DNA of 64,000 nucleotides from NCBI GenBank assembly GCA_024752435.1, contig CP103021.1:248001-312000 (forward strand). Reading direction: 5' to 3'. The notes under the pieces are model-generated. The model was not told the origin of the DNA, did not search any database, and was given only the letters and a program-made list of their open reading frames with translations. The stretch is from Allantophomopsis cytisporea. Lineage: Eukaryota; Ascomycota; Leotiomycetes; Phacidiales; Phacidiaceae. This document shows positions 31,948 to 45,106 of this stretch, in pieces. The translations under genes were made by a program, and so were the position numbers. Positions within the stretch are counted from its first letter, which is position 1. The number at the start of each line of letters is the position of its first letter.

Positions 31948-34009
31948 GATTTGTATTCAAGTTCGAGTTTTTCAAATGACTGATGAAGCAGAACGCGTAC
32001 TTACAAGACAGTGCAGCCTGCGTCTTTATAGAATCAACCTCAACAATTTCATCCAAATCACCACACACACCCTCAATGCCCGAGAATGCAGGTACTATCT
32101 CCGCCCATCATTGTGTTTAAGTGTTATGTCACACACAGATGGATTCCCATATCAACATGTTTGAATGCTATCAGTCTGTACCGAACCAGTTGCATCGCTT
32201 GGATTAGTATCGGAATGTGACAGGCTTCATTTCGTGGGGAGAGTATGATAACGGACAAAACTCAATTCTATGACCACCACCCCCATGAATCCAATCAATT
32301 GGAAAGGTTTGCGAGATATGCCATACCGCTCGTGCTCATTTAATTTGAGCCTTTTCGTTTCATGGTAGTGTGGGGTAGATGGGTGATGCAGATGCTGCAG
32401 GTGAAATGCTACGTCTTGGAAGCTTATGCCTCGAGGTTTATTGTGACAGCGTTTTGATATCGGGAAGTTTTCAGCTAAGGAAGGCTATTGACCTTTTTCC
32501 CTTCAGGAGCGAGTCATGCAGGTCGCCGAATTTGACGTTGGCTGCGAAGTTTCAATGGATTGTTCTTTTTGTTTTAGCAGTCAGATTACATATAAAAAAT
32601 CAATTCTGCATGTAGATGCATCATTAAGCATGTTATGTCTCGTCACTGGTACTTAAACAATTCTCGCGATAAATCCTCATTGTTGCAGAGCACCTCCCAG
32701 AAGGTGAGGATCACACTGCTGCTGCAAAGAATAGCAAAGATAGAAGCGGCATTGCAACTATCTACCTGCATGCCTTTTCAACGACTCGCTACGACCTCAG
32801 AACCTTACGACCACTCACATTTCTCTACTTTGATATTCCTTCCCACAAAGACCATCACACGTTGCTTCATAATTTTGCAACTTCATTTCGACAACAATAC
32901 GGTGATTCAACGAGTTGGTCACCAATTTGAAATCTATATCGATCATAACGCGTTTGCTACGCGCAGCATCTAATTCTGGAAGACGTGTCTCTTTCACTAT
33001 ACTCTCCCTTGCTGTCGCAATATCCATGAGAAGTTCTCTTCGATTGACAAGAATACCAACGCATACAAAAATGTGGTATACTTCAATATCAATACTTTCG
33101 TCGACTCTATCAAGGACGCTATCACTCCGTCTAAGTATAACATTCAGTTTGCCGCCTTCGGAATGCACAATTGTCGAGGCATGACAAGTATGGTTTCCTT
33201 ACCGATCAAGATATCAGCATCATGTACCATACGTTGAAACTGGCTCGCTCGTCGTTCTATGGGCATCACTACCAACACTGGTATTCAATACTACGATGGG
33301 CGAGTGTATAAAGAGGGATATGGAATGGGGTTTGGAGGTGGCTGGCGATGAAGTGGTATGGATTTTGGATGGAGGATCTCGCATTGTTACTCTTATTTCA
33401 CAATTCAGGCTCTCCAGTACTTCAGACCCAGCTAGTTCTCTTTTTATTCAGCTTTGTGAGCACCAATGAATCATCTCATTTCTGCCTTAATCCAATATCT
33501 GTGAATGCATAAACATTGTGACAAGAGCACCTTTGCCAACACATAGAACATAAAGGCTACATGTAACTTCCCATACAAATCGCGCGACTCTAATCCGAAG
33601 AAAGCTCAACTGTAGCTCTAATGATGCCTACGCCTGTTCCTAAACGCTCTGATAGATCTTAAAGTGTTCAACTAAAACACATGATCTTTAGGAGTCAATC
33701 AGTAAAAGTTTGTAGAGTTATCATGTGACCTTACAGTCTAACGTCGCGGATTCTACGCCATCAGAGTCTAGACCACAACCAAGAAGTCCTAACCCGTGCC
33801 AGCATAGGCACTATGAACTTCGAAAATTGGCAAAGCCTCGACCGTGTATCTCTATTCAATACGAGTAATTATATAACACTCACAATTCGATTCCTGTTTA
33901 ATTGTCGCATGCCGCAGTACTATCCTTCTTCATTGGGTTGTCTATCGATCTCTACGCGCAAGCTTGACCCGCCATAGGACGAGGAAGTCTGTGCACTGCA
34001 TGCGCAACC
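31948..34009. other. Two-kb intergenic region, mostly non-coding
   Basis: Apart from the doubtful small gene at 32815-33266 I see no gene. The last 400 bp before the histidine kinase should hold its promoter. Confidence 0.5.
32815..33266 (-). CDS. Possible small two-exon hypothetical gene
   Basis: ATG at 33266 (MPIERRASQFQ), donor GTAAGG at 33202 and acceptor CGAAG at 33156 join in phase to a 113-codon open frame, giving 134 residues with no known domain. The intron is 47 nt and lacks a clear branch site. An open frame also exists on the other strand over part of this stretch. Could be real, a remnant, or chance. Confidence 0.25.
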
Positions 34010-37000
34010 ATGACTTCAGATGAACCGGAAGCAGCGGATTATGAACCAAATAGCCATGGGTGTGAGGTTAAATCGACTACAAGACAAAAGTTTGTCGACT
34101 GGACGACAATACCTCCTCCTCCAAATATTACTCCCTTTCAACAGTCAATCCACGATGTAGACTGGGAGAACTCCCCTCTGGGACCCATGCAAAATTGGCC
34201 AATGCAACTCCGTCAACTAGTTATGATGATTCTCGTCGATCCAAATCCCGGAGCAGTCTATTGGGACAATGGGAAAGGCGTTGAATATGCCATCATCTAT
34301 AATGAAGCCGCAACTCGCCTGATTGGAGAGCTTCATCCAAGGCTCCAAGGTCAGGATCCAAGTGTTGGGCTAGGCCCAGCTTGGGCTCAACTAGAAAAGG
34401 CTTTGTACATGTCTAGGACAGAGATGCGTACAGTGGTGCAGGATGGGCAGCAGATCTCATTAGAAACAAGAAGTGGGTTCCTTGAAGAAACTTGGCTTGA
34501 CTGGAGAATTACACCAGTTGTAGGGCCAGATGGCTACGCAATTGGCAACTATGTGCTAGCAGGTGAAACTACCAGAGTTGCTATAGCAGACAGAATGATA
34601 TCAACAATTCGAGGTATTGATGAGGAGATCATATTTGCCTCAAAAATAGAAGATCTTTGGCCTGGAGTCCTTCGTGGTATATCAGAGAATGAATGGGATG
34701 TTCCATTAGCCATGCTCTATTCAGTAAAGCCCGGTGTCGCCTTCTCACCCGATTGCTCTAGTCGACCACTACAGCGTGAAGGATTCATCGGAGATGAGGG
34801 AGGAGACTTTGCACCATTGGAATTGGATCTTGTCAAGGATAACTGCTGCATTTCAAGGGCTTTTCGAGATTGTGAAACTGAGGACACTTTCATGAAGTTT
34901 CTCGACCTCACCACTGAGGAATTCTCCGAATCCTTAATGAGCAAGGTTTCAGCATGGCGGGGATTTGGTGCTCCAAGTAAAGCAGTGGCCATGTGTATAA
35001 GAGTAAGTAGCTTTTCCCTCACTCTTTGGAAAGCTATGTCATGATCAGTTTTCCACATGAATACATCACTAAATAAGTATTAAATGAAACTAGTCGAGCT
35101 CGAACATGGTTCCTCTGTGTTATTTCTTCATTGCACTCAATCCTCGAAGAGATTTCGACACTAGTTATAAGAACTTTATCAGTTTACTATTACAGCAACT
35201 TACGACGGCAGTCAATCAACTTCGTTTAGCCGAAGAGCTTAGGTTGAAAACCCTGGAAGCCGCAAAGAATGAGATGAGATTCTCCCGTTTCGCTGAAAGG
35301 GCTCCCATCGGCATTGCCATTGCAGATGTTGGGGAGGAAATTGGCTTTGATTTGCAGTTTGCAAACCAGACATTCTATGATCTGACTGGTTACCCTGAAG
35401 GAACAACTGATCCCTCTGGTGAGTGTCTTAGCCCTCTTTACAATCGAGAGTCCACAAGATTTGAGAGAAGTTTTCATTCTACCGGTATAAGAAACAGGAT
35501 AGCAATTTTGGACTACTCAGAAACGCTTACTGACTTTGGGGTTATAGCATGGTTGAACTGTATGATTGAAGAAGATAAGCAAGCAGGTCTGGAAGCGTGG
35601 GCTCTTCTAAAGACTGAAAATGTTCCAATAGCTCTCCAAAATAGACTCATAGGTCTCAAAGGATTCCAAAATGGTGGGAAAAATCAGAAAGGTTATAACA
35701 CGGTCCTCACACAGGCTTTTCCAGACCTGGATGAGAATGGTGTTATGAAGAGTGTAATGGTTAGCATCACAGATATCAGCGAGTTGAAAATGATCGAAGA
35801 GCAACTCCGACAGCACGCCAATGGAGTTGAGAAAGAAATGAAGGATGTGCTCGAGATTAAAAGGCTACAAGAGAATTTCATTGACGTACGTATAGTACTC
35901 AGATACTACGCCAAGTCCAACTACGCACTCCCTCTTAGGATCAATCTGACCATGATAGATGACGTCCCACGAGATACGAAACCCAATGTCAGCCGTATTG
36001 CATTGCGCAGAAGACATTTCAGATACTATCAATGACTTGTGCAAAATTGGAGCTGGGGGAACTGCTCCTGTTCTGTCACCGTCATGGGTCACTGGGCTCA
36101 ATGAATGCTTAGAAGCTGCGGATACCATTACTTACTGTATGCAGCACCAGAAGCGCATTGTTGACGATATATTAGTCTTATCCAGACTTGATTCTCAACT
36201 GCTCGAGCTCACTCCTGTTGCTGTTGAGCCAATGGAGCTTGTCCAGCAAACGTTGAAGATGTTCGAAGTGGAAGCTAAATCAGCCAATATGAGCCTTAGA
36301 TTTCAAGAAGACCCTTCTATGGAGGAACTTGGAATCTCTTGGTTGAGTTTTGATCCTAATCGGGTCACACAGGTACTGGTTAACCTTGTGGGAAATGCGA
36401 TCAAGTTCACAAAAGACCAAGACAAAAGAGACATTGTGGTATCTTTAGGTGCTCATCGTACCCAGCCATCCAATGGAGACAAAGCCTCAAAATTCATTCC
36501 TGAGAGGACCGAAAGACGAGGTAGCGTGTTCAGTATTGATATGGATGGGAAAGCGGATACCATTTACCTCTCATTCAGTGTTAGAGATTCGGGGCAGGGT
36601 TTGAATACTAGAGAAATAAAACTCTTATTCGAACGCTTCTCTCAAGCATCGCCGAAAACTCATACACAATACGGAGGTTCTGGCCTAGGGCTCTTCATTT
36701 GCCGGCAGCTGGCTGAATTACACGGAGGCAGAATTGGCGTGTCGTCAGAAGCAGGACAGGGTTGCAATTTCTTCTTCTATATAGAAACCCGGCGAGCAGT
36801 GAGGCCAGCAGAGGAGCCAATTGAGTCGCAGCCGCCAACGCCTCTGGATATTGACAGCACTTCTGGTCGACTTGATGCTAACTTAAGAAGATTATCCAGC
36901 ACGACACCACTTCAGAAAGTTGATTCCTTTCCTGAAATCTCTCCCGGCGCACATCTGCATGTCCTTGTAGTGGAAGACAACCTTGTGAATCAAAAAGTTG

Positions 37001-37427
37001 TTCTGAAACAACTACGAAAACAAGGCTGTACGGTACATGTTGCTAATAATGGGCAAGAGGCGCTTGAGTTCATCGAAACTACTAAATACTGGAAGGACAG
37101 CAAGGGTGCTACGGATCTTTCTGTGGTACTAATGGATCTTGAGATGCCTATAATGGATGGTATCACTTGTGTGAAAGCAATGAGGCGATTTGAGGAGAGC
37201 GGTGAAATCTCTGCACACATACCTACTATTGCAGTCACTGCAAATGCAAGACAGGAGCAACTTGATACGGCCTTACAAGCTGGTATGGTAAGTTAAGCCT
37301 TCGCCTTTCTTCGGTCTTTACTAACCTTCGGAAGGATGAATACATTGTGAAACCCTATCGTGTTCAGGATATGATGAAGCAAATATACTCTCTAGCTTCT
37401 AGAATGTCTGGCACATATATCAACTAG
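34010..37427 (+). CDS. Hybrid histidine kinase (PAS, HisKA, HATPase, receiver)
   Basis: Exons 34010-35002, 35094-35418, 35548-35885, 35959-37287 and 37335-37427; 1025 residues. The N-terminal PAS-like region begins with the typical fungal block DWENSPLGPMQNWP; a second PAS lies around FAERAPIGIAIAD...FYDLTGYPEGT. The HisKA phospho-acceptor is H556 in SHEIRNP, at the first codons of exon 4. The ATPase domain shows NLVGNAIKFT, DSGQGL, FERFSQ and GGSGLGLFICRQL. The receiver has VVEDNLVNQ, phospho-acceptor D945 in LMDLEMPIMDG and the Lys in VKPY supplied by the last exon. No membrane segments, so a cytosolic sensor. Known: such kinases feed the His-phosphotransfer protein and Skn7/Ssk1 regulators. 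The signal sensed is unknown, and I did not assign a fungal HHK group with certainty. Confidence 0.93.
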
Positions 37428-38272
37428 TGTTGTTTGTTCTATGGAGTATAGCGGAGCATGTTGGGTTTAATCTTAAGTAATCACTTCGTTGTATTTATTC
37501 GCCTGGATTTCGCATAATGGACAGAAACTGTATATAGACATATGCACGATGGGATTTGAGAGTAGTTGCTGACAGCCATAAGTTTGGAAACCGTACATAT
37601 ATCATAATCACAAAATTAGATAGATTGCTGTCTTCGATAACCACCTTAGGCGAAATTGTGGCAGTGTTTGAAGTTTATTGGTAAGGTTTACCGACTATTG
37701 GTGAAATATATAGATAAAACTTTCCTTTTAAACATGAATTAGACAACAGTTCTTTTTCATGAATCTTCAAGCTTTATATAATTATCGTATTTCTTTACTA
37801 TAGCTTCACAACGAATTTCAATTCTTTCATATATTGAAACAGTAGATTCTCACACTCATTTATCTGTTGACAAAACTGCCTTGCAACGTTATACGGCGTA
37901 GATACAATGATCAGCACGTTGGTGCGTGACGAAAAATAGCCTCAGCCATAGCTTACACCGTCTCCCCAGCCACCAAACCCCTGCACCAATTGCGCATACT
38001 TTCAGGTAATGACGCGCTGCTTTTCTTGGCCACCCAACTGCGTAAGTTGGATAAACCCCTCCATCGTGAGATAGCAAAAATACAGCATGTACACATACAT
38101 ACATATTCATACAAACTAAACAGTACTCTCGTTCATCAAGTCCGCTCGCTTTTGTTGTTCTGAGACTCTGAATTATGTCGACAGCGTACGCAGCGCATTG
38201 TTCTCTCATTATTCACTAAATCCTACACGAGCTGGGGTGACGATTCCCCGCAATATTATTGGCCCACCCTCT
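37428..38272. other. Upstream region of the P4-ATPase gene
   Basis: No gene beyond the short upstream frame at 38175-38219. AT-rich around 37700-37860. Confidence 0.55.
38175..38219 (+). promoter_or_regulatory. Upstream ORF of 14 codons before the flippase gene
   Basis: ATG at 38175 (MSTAYAAHC...) ends at TAA 38217-38219, 53 nt before the main ATG and in another frame. It is a candidate translational brake if it lies in the mRNA leader. Confidence 0.35.
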
Positions 38273-41200
38273 ATGGCAGGCAATCACAATCTACGAGATG
38301 CATTACGAGATGCTGAGATGGGGATACGAAGACGAAGATCCTCTCACCATAGCGATGATGACGGAGCAATGGTTGGCACTGAGAACACATCACCAGCTAC
38401 AAGCGCTGGGCGCGATACAGTGAGGCCAGGGCCGGGATTGTCTGGTAGCACTTCTCATAACGCATCGTCAGTCGAACAATCAACAGACATGATTCCAAAG
38501 CTCACTATTGATACGAATTCTGCTCGAGCAGTGGAAGGTTTCCGGAGCGCAGGATCTCCGCAGAGGTCTCCCGCGCACGTCACCTTCGTTGCGCCAGCTC
38601 GAGCATCCACACTTCCTCTGAATGCGACTGCACCAATTTCCAAATCTATGACTTCCCCGATGTCGCCAAAGACGCGAAACAGGGGCTACTCTCTCCGCCG
38701 AGCATTGTTCTCACGAACCCTAGAGGACCAAGCTGCGGAAGGAGAAGTGTTTGAGCTGGACGAGGCTGGGCCTTCGTCGCAAACCTATAGTGAGGAGTCC
38801 GGCACTCCGAACAGCAAAAAGACTGCAGAAATCACAGTGTCGCCGGTCGTCGAAGAGATCCCTCTCGCTCGTCCCAAGTCTCAGAAGAAAGCCCTTAGCA
38901 CAGTTGTGTTACCCAACTATGATGTCTGGGCAAGGGAGAGCAAGCGGAGCGGGCTAGTACAGAAAATTCGAAATACGTACCAAATTGCCCAAAATTTTAT
39001 CCTTAGAATACAAGAGATCCCCCCAAGCAAGGATGGGAGACATGTGACTTTGGACGCATTGAGGAAGCAGCCGCTGATTGATGAGAGGACGGGGAAAGAA
39101 TATATCATTAACACCATTCGCTCAAGTCGATACACGGCCTACAATTTTGTTCCCAAACAAATTGTTTTCCAATTTTCGAAACTTGCCAACTTTTACTTCT
39201 TGTGTGTGTCTATCTTGCAAATGATACCTGGACTGAGTACGACTGGTACATACACGACGATTATTCCGCTCTTGATTTTTGTAAGCATTAGTATCGGAAA
39301 GGAGGGCTACGATGATTACCGCCGCTATAAACTCGATAAGATCGAAAACAACAAGTCAACCTCTGTTCTATATGCATATAAGCCTGTAGGCGTAGAAAAT
39401 GATGAGGAGAGCGAGTTTTCAGTCCCATCTATTGGACCGAAACACTGGGCTCCTCTTAAATGGAAGGATGTTAAAGTTGGCGACATCATTCGACTTGAGA
39501 GAGATGATGAGGTTCCTGCAGACATTGTTCTATTACATGCGGACGGTCCCAATGGCATTGCTTACATTGAGACTATGGCGCTTGATGGAGAGACGAATCT
39601 CAAATGCAAACAAGCATCTCCGACATTGGCGAAAAAATGTCAAACTCTGGAAGACATCTCAAGCTGCGATGCACTTGTTGTTGCCGAAGACCCAAATGCT
39701 GATCTATACAATTTCGAGGGTCGGGTTACTGTCGGTGGTGAAACATTGCCACTGACGACGAATGAGATTGTTTATCGTGGCAGTACTCTCAGAAATACCA
39801 CTGAAGCTATCGGTATGGTAATCAATACCGGAGAGGAATGCAAGATTCGTATGAATGCGAATAAAAACCCACGTATAAAAAAGCCCTCGTTACAAATCAT
39901 TGTTAACCGGGTTGTCGTCATCATTGTCATCTTCGTGATTGCCTTAGCTATTTTCAACACTGTTGCATATTATCTCTGGTCTGAACAGGTTGAGCAGAAG
40001 TCCTGGTACTTGAAAGATGCGGGCGTCGCATTTATTCCAATTTTTGTTTCCTTTATCGTCATGTTTAATACCATGATTCCATTGTCGCTCTACGTCAGTA
40101 TGGAGATCATCAAAGTTGGTCAAATGTTACTGATGAACGATATAAAAATGTACGATCCTGTCTCCGATACTCCTATGGAAGCCAGGACGACTACAATCAA
40201 CGAGGAACTGGGTCAAATAGGGTACATCTTCTCGGATAAGACTGGCACACTGACAGACAACACGATGCGCTTTAGAAAACTTAGTGTCGCTGGATATGCC
40301 TGGCTTCATGATGCGGACCTTGAAAAAGACGCAATAGAAAAGGCTAGACGAGAGGCATTGGAACAGCGTTTTCGTATCCTCAAGGGGAAAAAGAAGGATA
40401 AGGGCAAGGGGAAAGGCAAACAAAAACCACGAAAGTCGATGTCTTATGCTCTAGAAAATGAGGATTTACAAACTCCAGTTGCTTTGATTGAGGACAGTGA
40501 ACCTCGGCAGTCGGGTCTGGGCCGCAAAAGCTCTCAAATTTCTTGCTGGAAGTCAACTGCACGACCTTCTAAGGCACAAGTGGAACTTCGAACGGAAGAG
40601 CTTGTGCAATTTCTTCAGCATAAGCCACACAGTATGTTTGCAAAGAAGGCCCGATTTTTCTTGCTTTCTCTTGCGCTTTGTCACACTTGTCTCCCTGAAG
40701 TCCAAGAAAATGGTGAAATTGATTTTCAAGCTGCTTCTCCTGATGAGCTTGCTCTGGTTCGAGCAGCTCAAGAGATGGGTTATCTAGTGGTCAATCGCGC
40801 CGCTCGAACAATCACTCTCAAGATAAGTAGCCAATCTCAAGCTACGGCTAGGCAGTCGTCGAGCAATGATCTTCCCCCGCCTCCTGATCTCGAAGAAATA
40901 TACGAGGTGCTTGATGTTATTGAATTCTCGAGTAAGAGGAAACGCATGTCGATTCTGGTTCGATTTCCAAACGGTCGTATTTGTCTCCTCTGCAAGGGTG
41001 CGGATTCGATTGTGATGCAGAGATTGAAGAATGCATCGATGGCTCTCCAGAAAGCAACCGAGGTTGATCGAAGAATGAGTATGCGTAAGAGTATCGAAGT
41101 CGAGCATGCACTACGAAGAATGAGTGAGCAAAGTCCACGAAACAGTTTCAACAGACCAAGTTTCAGTATCAATCGAGGAAGCATCAATCTTGGTCGTAAG

Positions 41201-43267
41201 AGCACTGGGGTTGGTCGCCCAAGCATTGGTGGTCTGGGTCGTCCAAGTATGGCCAGCAATAAGATGCAACCAATCCGCGACGAAGTTGACACTTGGCTCA
41301 AAAATAGAGAGCATGATGCCGAAGTATCTACGGTGGATCAAGTCGATGCATACAGAAACTCTTTTACTTCCTCTCACAACGGCTCCCACCTAGATGACGA
41401 TGACTACTATGATGAAATGATCGATGAAGCAGTTGTGCTCAACGACGCTACTGTCTTTGAGCGGACCTTCCAGCATATCAACGATTTTGCTACCGAAGGC
41501 CTTCGTACACTCATGTATGCTTGCAGATTCCTTGATGAGGATGAATATAACGGATGGAAGAAATTATACTCAGATGCCACTACTAGTCTTATCAACCGAC
41601 AAGAGATGATCGAGAAAGCTGGTGATATGATTGAACAGAATTTGGATTTGGTTGGTGCTACGGCCATTGAAGACAAGTTACAGGAGGGCGTTCCAGATAC
41701 AATCGACAAACTTCGACGAGCGAACATAAAGATCTGGGTTCTTACCGGTGACAAGAGAGAGACCGCTATCAATGTCGGTAGTGCAGCTCGTGTCATAAAA
41801 CACTTCTCATCCGTTACTATTCTTGACCATGAGCTGAGTGATGTCGAGCATAAGATGGCTACCACGCTACTAGAGATCAACTCGGGTCGTGTGGCTCATT
41901 CTGTAATCGTGATTGATGGTCAAACTTTGGCCGAGATTGAGGCGAACCAGACTTTGGCTATGCTCTTCTTCGATTTAGTCGTTCAGGCTGACTCAGTGAT
42001 CTGCTGTAGAGCATCACCAAGTCAAAAAGCACTCTTGGTTAAAAAAATTAGAACGAAGGTCAACCACGCTATCACTCTTGCAATCGGTGACGGTGCCAAC
42101 GATATTGCTATGATTCAAGAAGCTCATGTTGGTATCGGTATTACCGGCAAAGAAGGCCTTCAGGCTGCTCGTACATCTGACTACTCTATTGCTCAATTCC
42201 GTTTCCTCCAACGTCTGCTCCTCGTCCATGGTCGCTGGAACTACGTCCGTACTGGAAAATATGTTCTAAGTACATTCTGGAAGGAACTCATGTTTTACCT
42301 TACTACAGCATTATACCAGCATTGGGCCGGATATACCGGAACGTCCTTCTACGAATCTGCAAGTTTGAGTATGTTTAATACTCTCTTCACCTCGCTTCCT
42401 GTCATCTTCCTTGGGATTTTCGAGCAGGACCTTAAAGCAGATACTCTTTTGGCAGTCCCAGAACTTTACACACATGGACAGAGGAATCAAGCCTTCAACG
42501 TCAAGAAGTATCTTGCGTGGGTCTTCATGGCTGCCTGTGAAGCTATGATTATCTTTTTCATTGTCTTGGAACTGTTTGGTGAGATCATGTTTACCAGAGA
42601 TAACGGTATATTCGCCATGGGTCAACTATCCTTCTCGGCGTGTGTTATCTTTATCAACACAAAAATACTGTATGTTTCCAGTCTACCATTTAAATTTTGA
42701 ACAAAACTGACAGATCACAGCATCCTCGAAATGCACAACAAGACTATCATGTCAGCTATAGGCTGGGTCCTCTCGATTGGAGGCTGGTTTTTCTTCAACC
42801 TGCTAATTGGCGCACTTGAAAAATCCGACGGCGTCTATAACGTAAACGGCGCCTTTATCAACCGATTTGGCGACAATTTGCTATGGTGGCTCATTCTGAT
42901 TCTGATTGTTAGTTGTGTCTGCGTTTTCGAGATGATTGAGAGTGCAGTTAGGCAACTTTTCTTTCCGACAGATGTCGATATTTTCCGTGCGCTCGAGAAG
43001 GACGACGTCCTTAGAAGACGTTTTGCAGAGGCTGCTGATGGTGAGGAGAGTACTGGGACTGAGCCGGGCGGAAAGGAGAAGGCCAGTGTGGAGGAGGAAG
43101 AGGAGAGGGAGCGTGAAGTGCGCGAGCTACTTGCTCGTCCGAGAGTCATGGATGATGGTATAGAGAATGGGGAACTGCATCGTAGACATGTCTCTATCGA
43201 TGCGATGCAGAAACTCTCAGTGGAGAATCCCATTTCGCCGCTGTCGCGCCAGCCGCATATTGACTGA
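38273..43267 (+). CDS. P4-type ATPase, Dnf3-like phospholipid flippase
   Basis: Exons 38273-42669 and 42721-43267; 1647 residues. The in-frame codon further upstream is TTG, so the first in-frame ATG (38273) is taken. About 250 disordered N-terminal residues precede the core. Signatures: DGETNLK (P4 actuator, DGET), phosphorylated D655 in SDKTGTLTDN, KGADSIVMQRL, TGDKRETAINVG, and GDGANDIAMIQ with about ten membrane helices. The last helices come from exon 2. The N-domain carries a Lys/Gly-rich insert (KKKDKGKGKGKQKPRK) and a second Ser/Arg-rich insert with GRPS/GRKS repeats, near 41100-41270. Such inserts and overall size fit the Dnf3 branch. Known: Dnf3-type flippases move phospholipids to the cytosolic leaflet at the late Golgi and plasma membrane with a Cdc50-family partner. 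Confidence 0.92.
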
Positions 43268-44005
43268 TTTATAAATGAATGAGGATGAGGTACATAACTG
43301 GCTTGACTGGAGTGGAGTCCACTGGATGTGGCTTGGGAGATATACCATGGTCGGCGTTTTGTTTACACGTTTAGAGTACATGGATTGTTTGGATAGTAGT
43401 GAACATGAGTCCCTCATCTCTCTGCGCAGATAGTACTCAGCGTCCTTAGAATGCTCATATGAATCTAGAGAATCTTTCATATAACTGTTCAGTTGATTGT
43501 ATTGGTGCTTGATGGCTGCTCGTCCTTTCGAGGATAATCTGACATCAGAACACCATTGTGATTGTGGGTCAACTTGGGCATCCCAGTAGGACTTATCCCG
43601 TCTTCGCTGCTTTCAACGGTACAAAGTAAGAACAGTTTGATTCAGCCTCACATATTTGCAACTCGCTTATGCAGGAGCGTCAAGTATCGATCACTTTCAC
43701 CGATAATGCCTGCCTGCACAGCAGGGACACAAAGCCAATCAGACACTTGTGTATGTACGCACGGTAATGCGCGCCTTCTGGGTCCCTTCATGCATCTGAC
43801 TGCGATGCAAGGTCCCAAAACTTGGCGAAAGCTGAGAATTTCTCGTAGCTAATGACTTATAAGGAGTGTTAAGAGCCATAATCGAGAGGCAAGATATTTC
43901 CATTCATTCCGATCAACAATCGCCATCAATTTCATTCTAATTCATCTTGATAATTTGTCTATATCTGATTTGTATGCTACTGCGTCCTTCTGATGTGTTT
44001 TCGTG
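43268..44005. other. Intergenic
   Basis: 3' region of the flippase gene and promoter of the next gene; no other feature seen. Confidence 0.6.
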
Positions 44006-45106
44006 ATGATGGCAACGCTACTTCTGTCTATATCTCTTATTTCGTTCGCTGTCGCTGATCAATATGGCTGTCCTGACTACAGTATAGTCTACAGTCCGTT
44101 CAAGCCCAACCCAAACATATCATTTTTCGACTTCTCTGGTGGGCCAAATGATGGCTGCTGGTGGTGGGCGGGATGCACGTTCCTGCAGGCCGACGAATGC
44201 AGAAAACAACAATTTGCTGCTACAGCGCTCGTCATGGGCCTCGTTCCTCTGATTCTTAAGGACATCGCCTGGCCTGAACGCAGACTAGTTAAGATCAAGA
44301 GCAAACTTCCTCGCGGAATTGAGATCCTCACCAGAGCTATGGGTATCGTGCCTGTCCAGTCGGAAAAAACGGAGTCGACTGGAGAGTCAAATATGTTGAG
44401 ATTATACAAATGGACTCGAAAGCATAGCCGCGGTTACCAGCTTCTGCTCATATTTCTTACAACGTTGGGTTTGATGGCTTGCTACGTTGCTATCGCTTTC
44501 GTGGAAATGTTCAGCAAGCACTCTTCTCTCGGCTGCCCATATCCAATCTTCGTCCTCACTTGGCATATTGCCGCTTTGCTTCCTGCGGCGATCAATGTTC
44601 TGCTAGCAAACAAAGAGTCGGAAGAAGCGGTGGAGGAGGATGCAGACTTTCTTGAGAATCTTGGGTCAGTGTTTCCAAGAACGGGGGATACCGAAAATCA
44701 ACCTAATACACCCGTCGATGCCGTAACACCTTCCACGAATATTACACCATCGACCTTGGTGTCATCGGAGAAATTTCACAAGAAGCGTATTATGTCTGCG
44801 CCTTTGGAATCTACGCCGCGTTTAAGACTGTCAACTGCCAGGACAAACAGGAGTGACAGATCACAAACAAGTGGTGTACAGGACCCCCATGATGAAGCGT
44901 CGGCTATTCCAGGAAAGGGTCAGTCATGGTGGATTCAACTTCTTTGGGCAATATATTACACGGCTGGAACACTCATCTATTCGTCTATAATGGCTGTCAC
45001 TGTTATTGAACTAGTTGTGTGGGTTCTAATCAGCGGCGCTGTTGCCATGAGCAGTAAACTTCTGGGCTTCTTCCTATGCATGTACTATGAATCTATTTTG
45101 CGGTAG
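44006..45106 (+). CDS. Fungal multipass membrane protein of unknown function
   Basis: Single exon, 366 residues. Start taken at ATG 44006 (the preceding in-frame codon is GTG). A signal-like first helix (ATLLLSISLISFAVA) is followed by a Cys/Trp-rich luminal segment (DGCWWWAGCTFLQADEC). A hydrophobic segment (ATALVMGLVPLILKDIAWPERR), two helices near 145-165 and 180-200, a long disordered Ser/Thr-rich loop and two more helices near 310-360 complete it. The WW-Cys plus KDIAWPERR pattern occurs, as far as I recall, in a conserved but uncharacterised fungal family. No catalytic motif visible. Function not assigned. Confidence 0.75.
   Translation: MMATLLLSISLISFAVADQYGCPDYSIVYSPFKPNPNISFFDFSGGPNDGCWWWAGCTFLQADECRKQQFAATALVMGLVPLILKDIAWPERRLVKIKSKLPRGIEILTRAMGIVPVQSEKTESTGESNMLRLYKWTRKHSRGYQLLLIFLTTLGLMACYVAIAFVEMFSKHSSLGCPYPIFVLTWHIAALLPAAINVLLANKESEEAVEEDADFLENLGSVFPRTGDTENQPNTPVDAVTPSTNITPSTLVSSEKFHKKRIMSAPLESTPRLRLSTARTNRSDRSQTSGVQDPHDEASAIPGKGQSWWIQLLWAIYYTAGTLIYSSIMAVTVIELVVWVLISGAVAMSSKLLGFFLCMYYESILR

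Noticed and set aside
32635..32973. 112-codon frame on the plus strand opposite the small hypothetical gene
   Set aside because: Compositionally typical of a shadow frame, with no upstream exon or domain.
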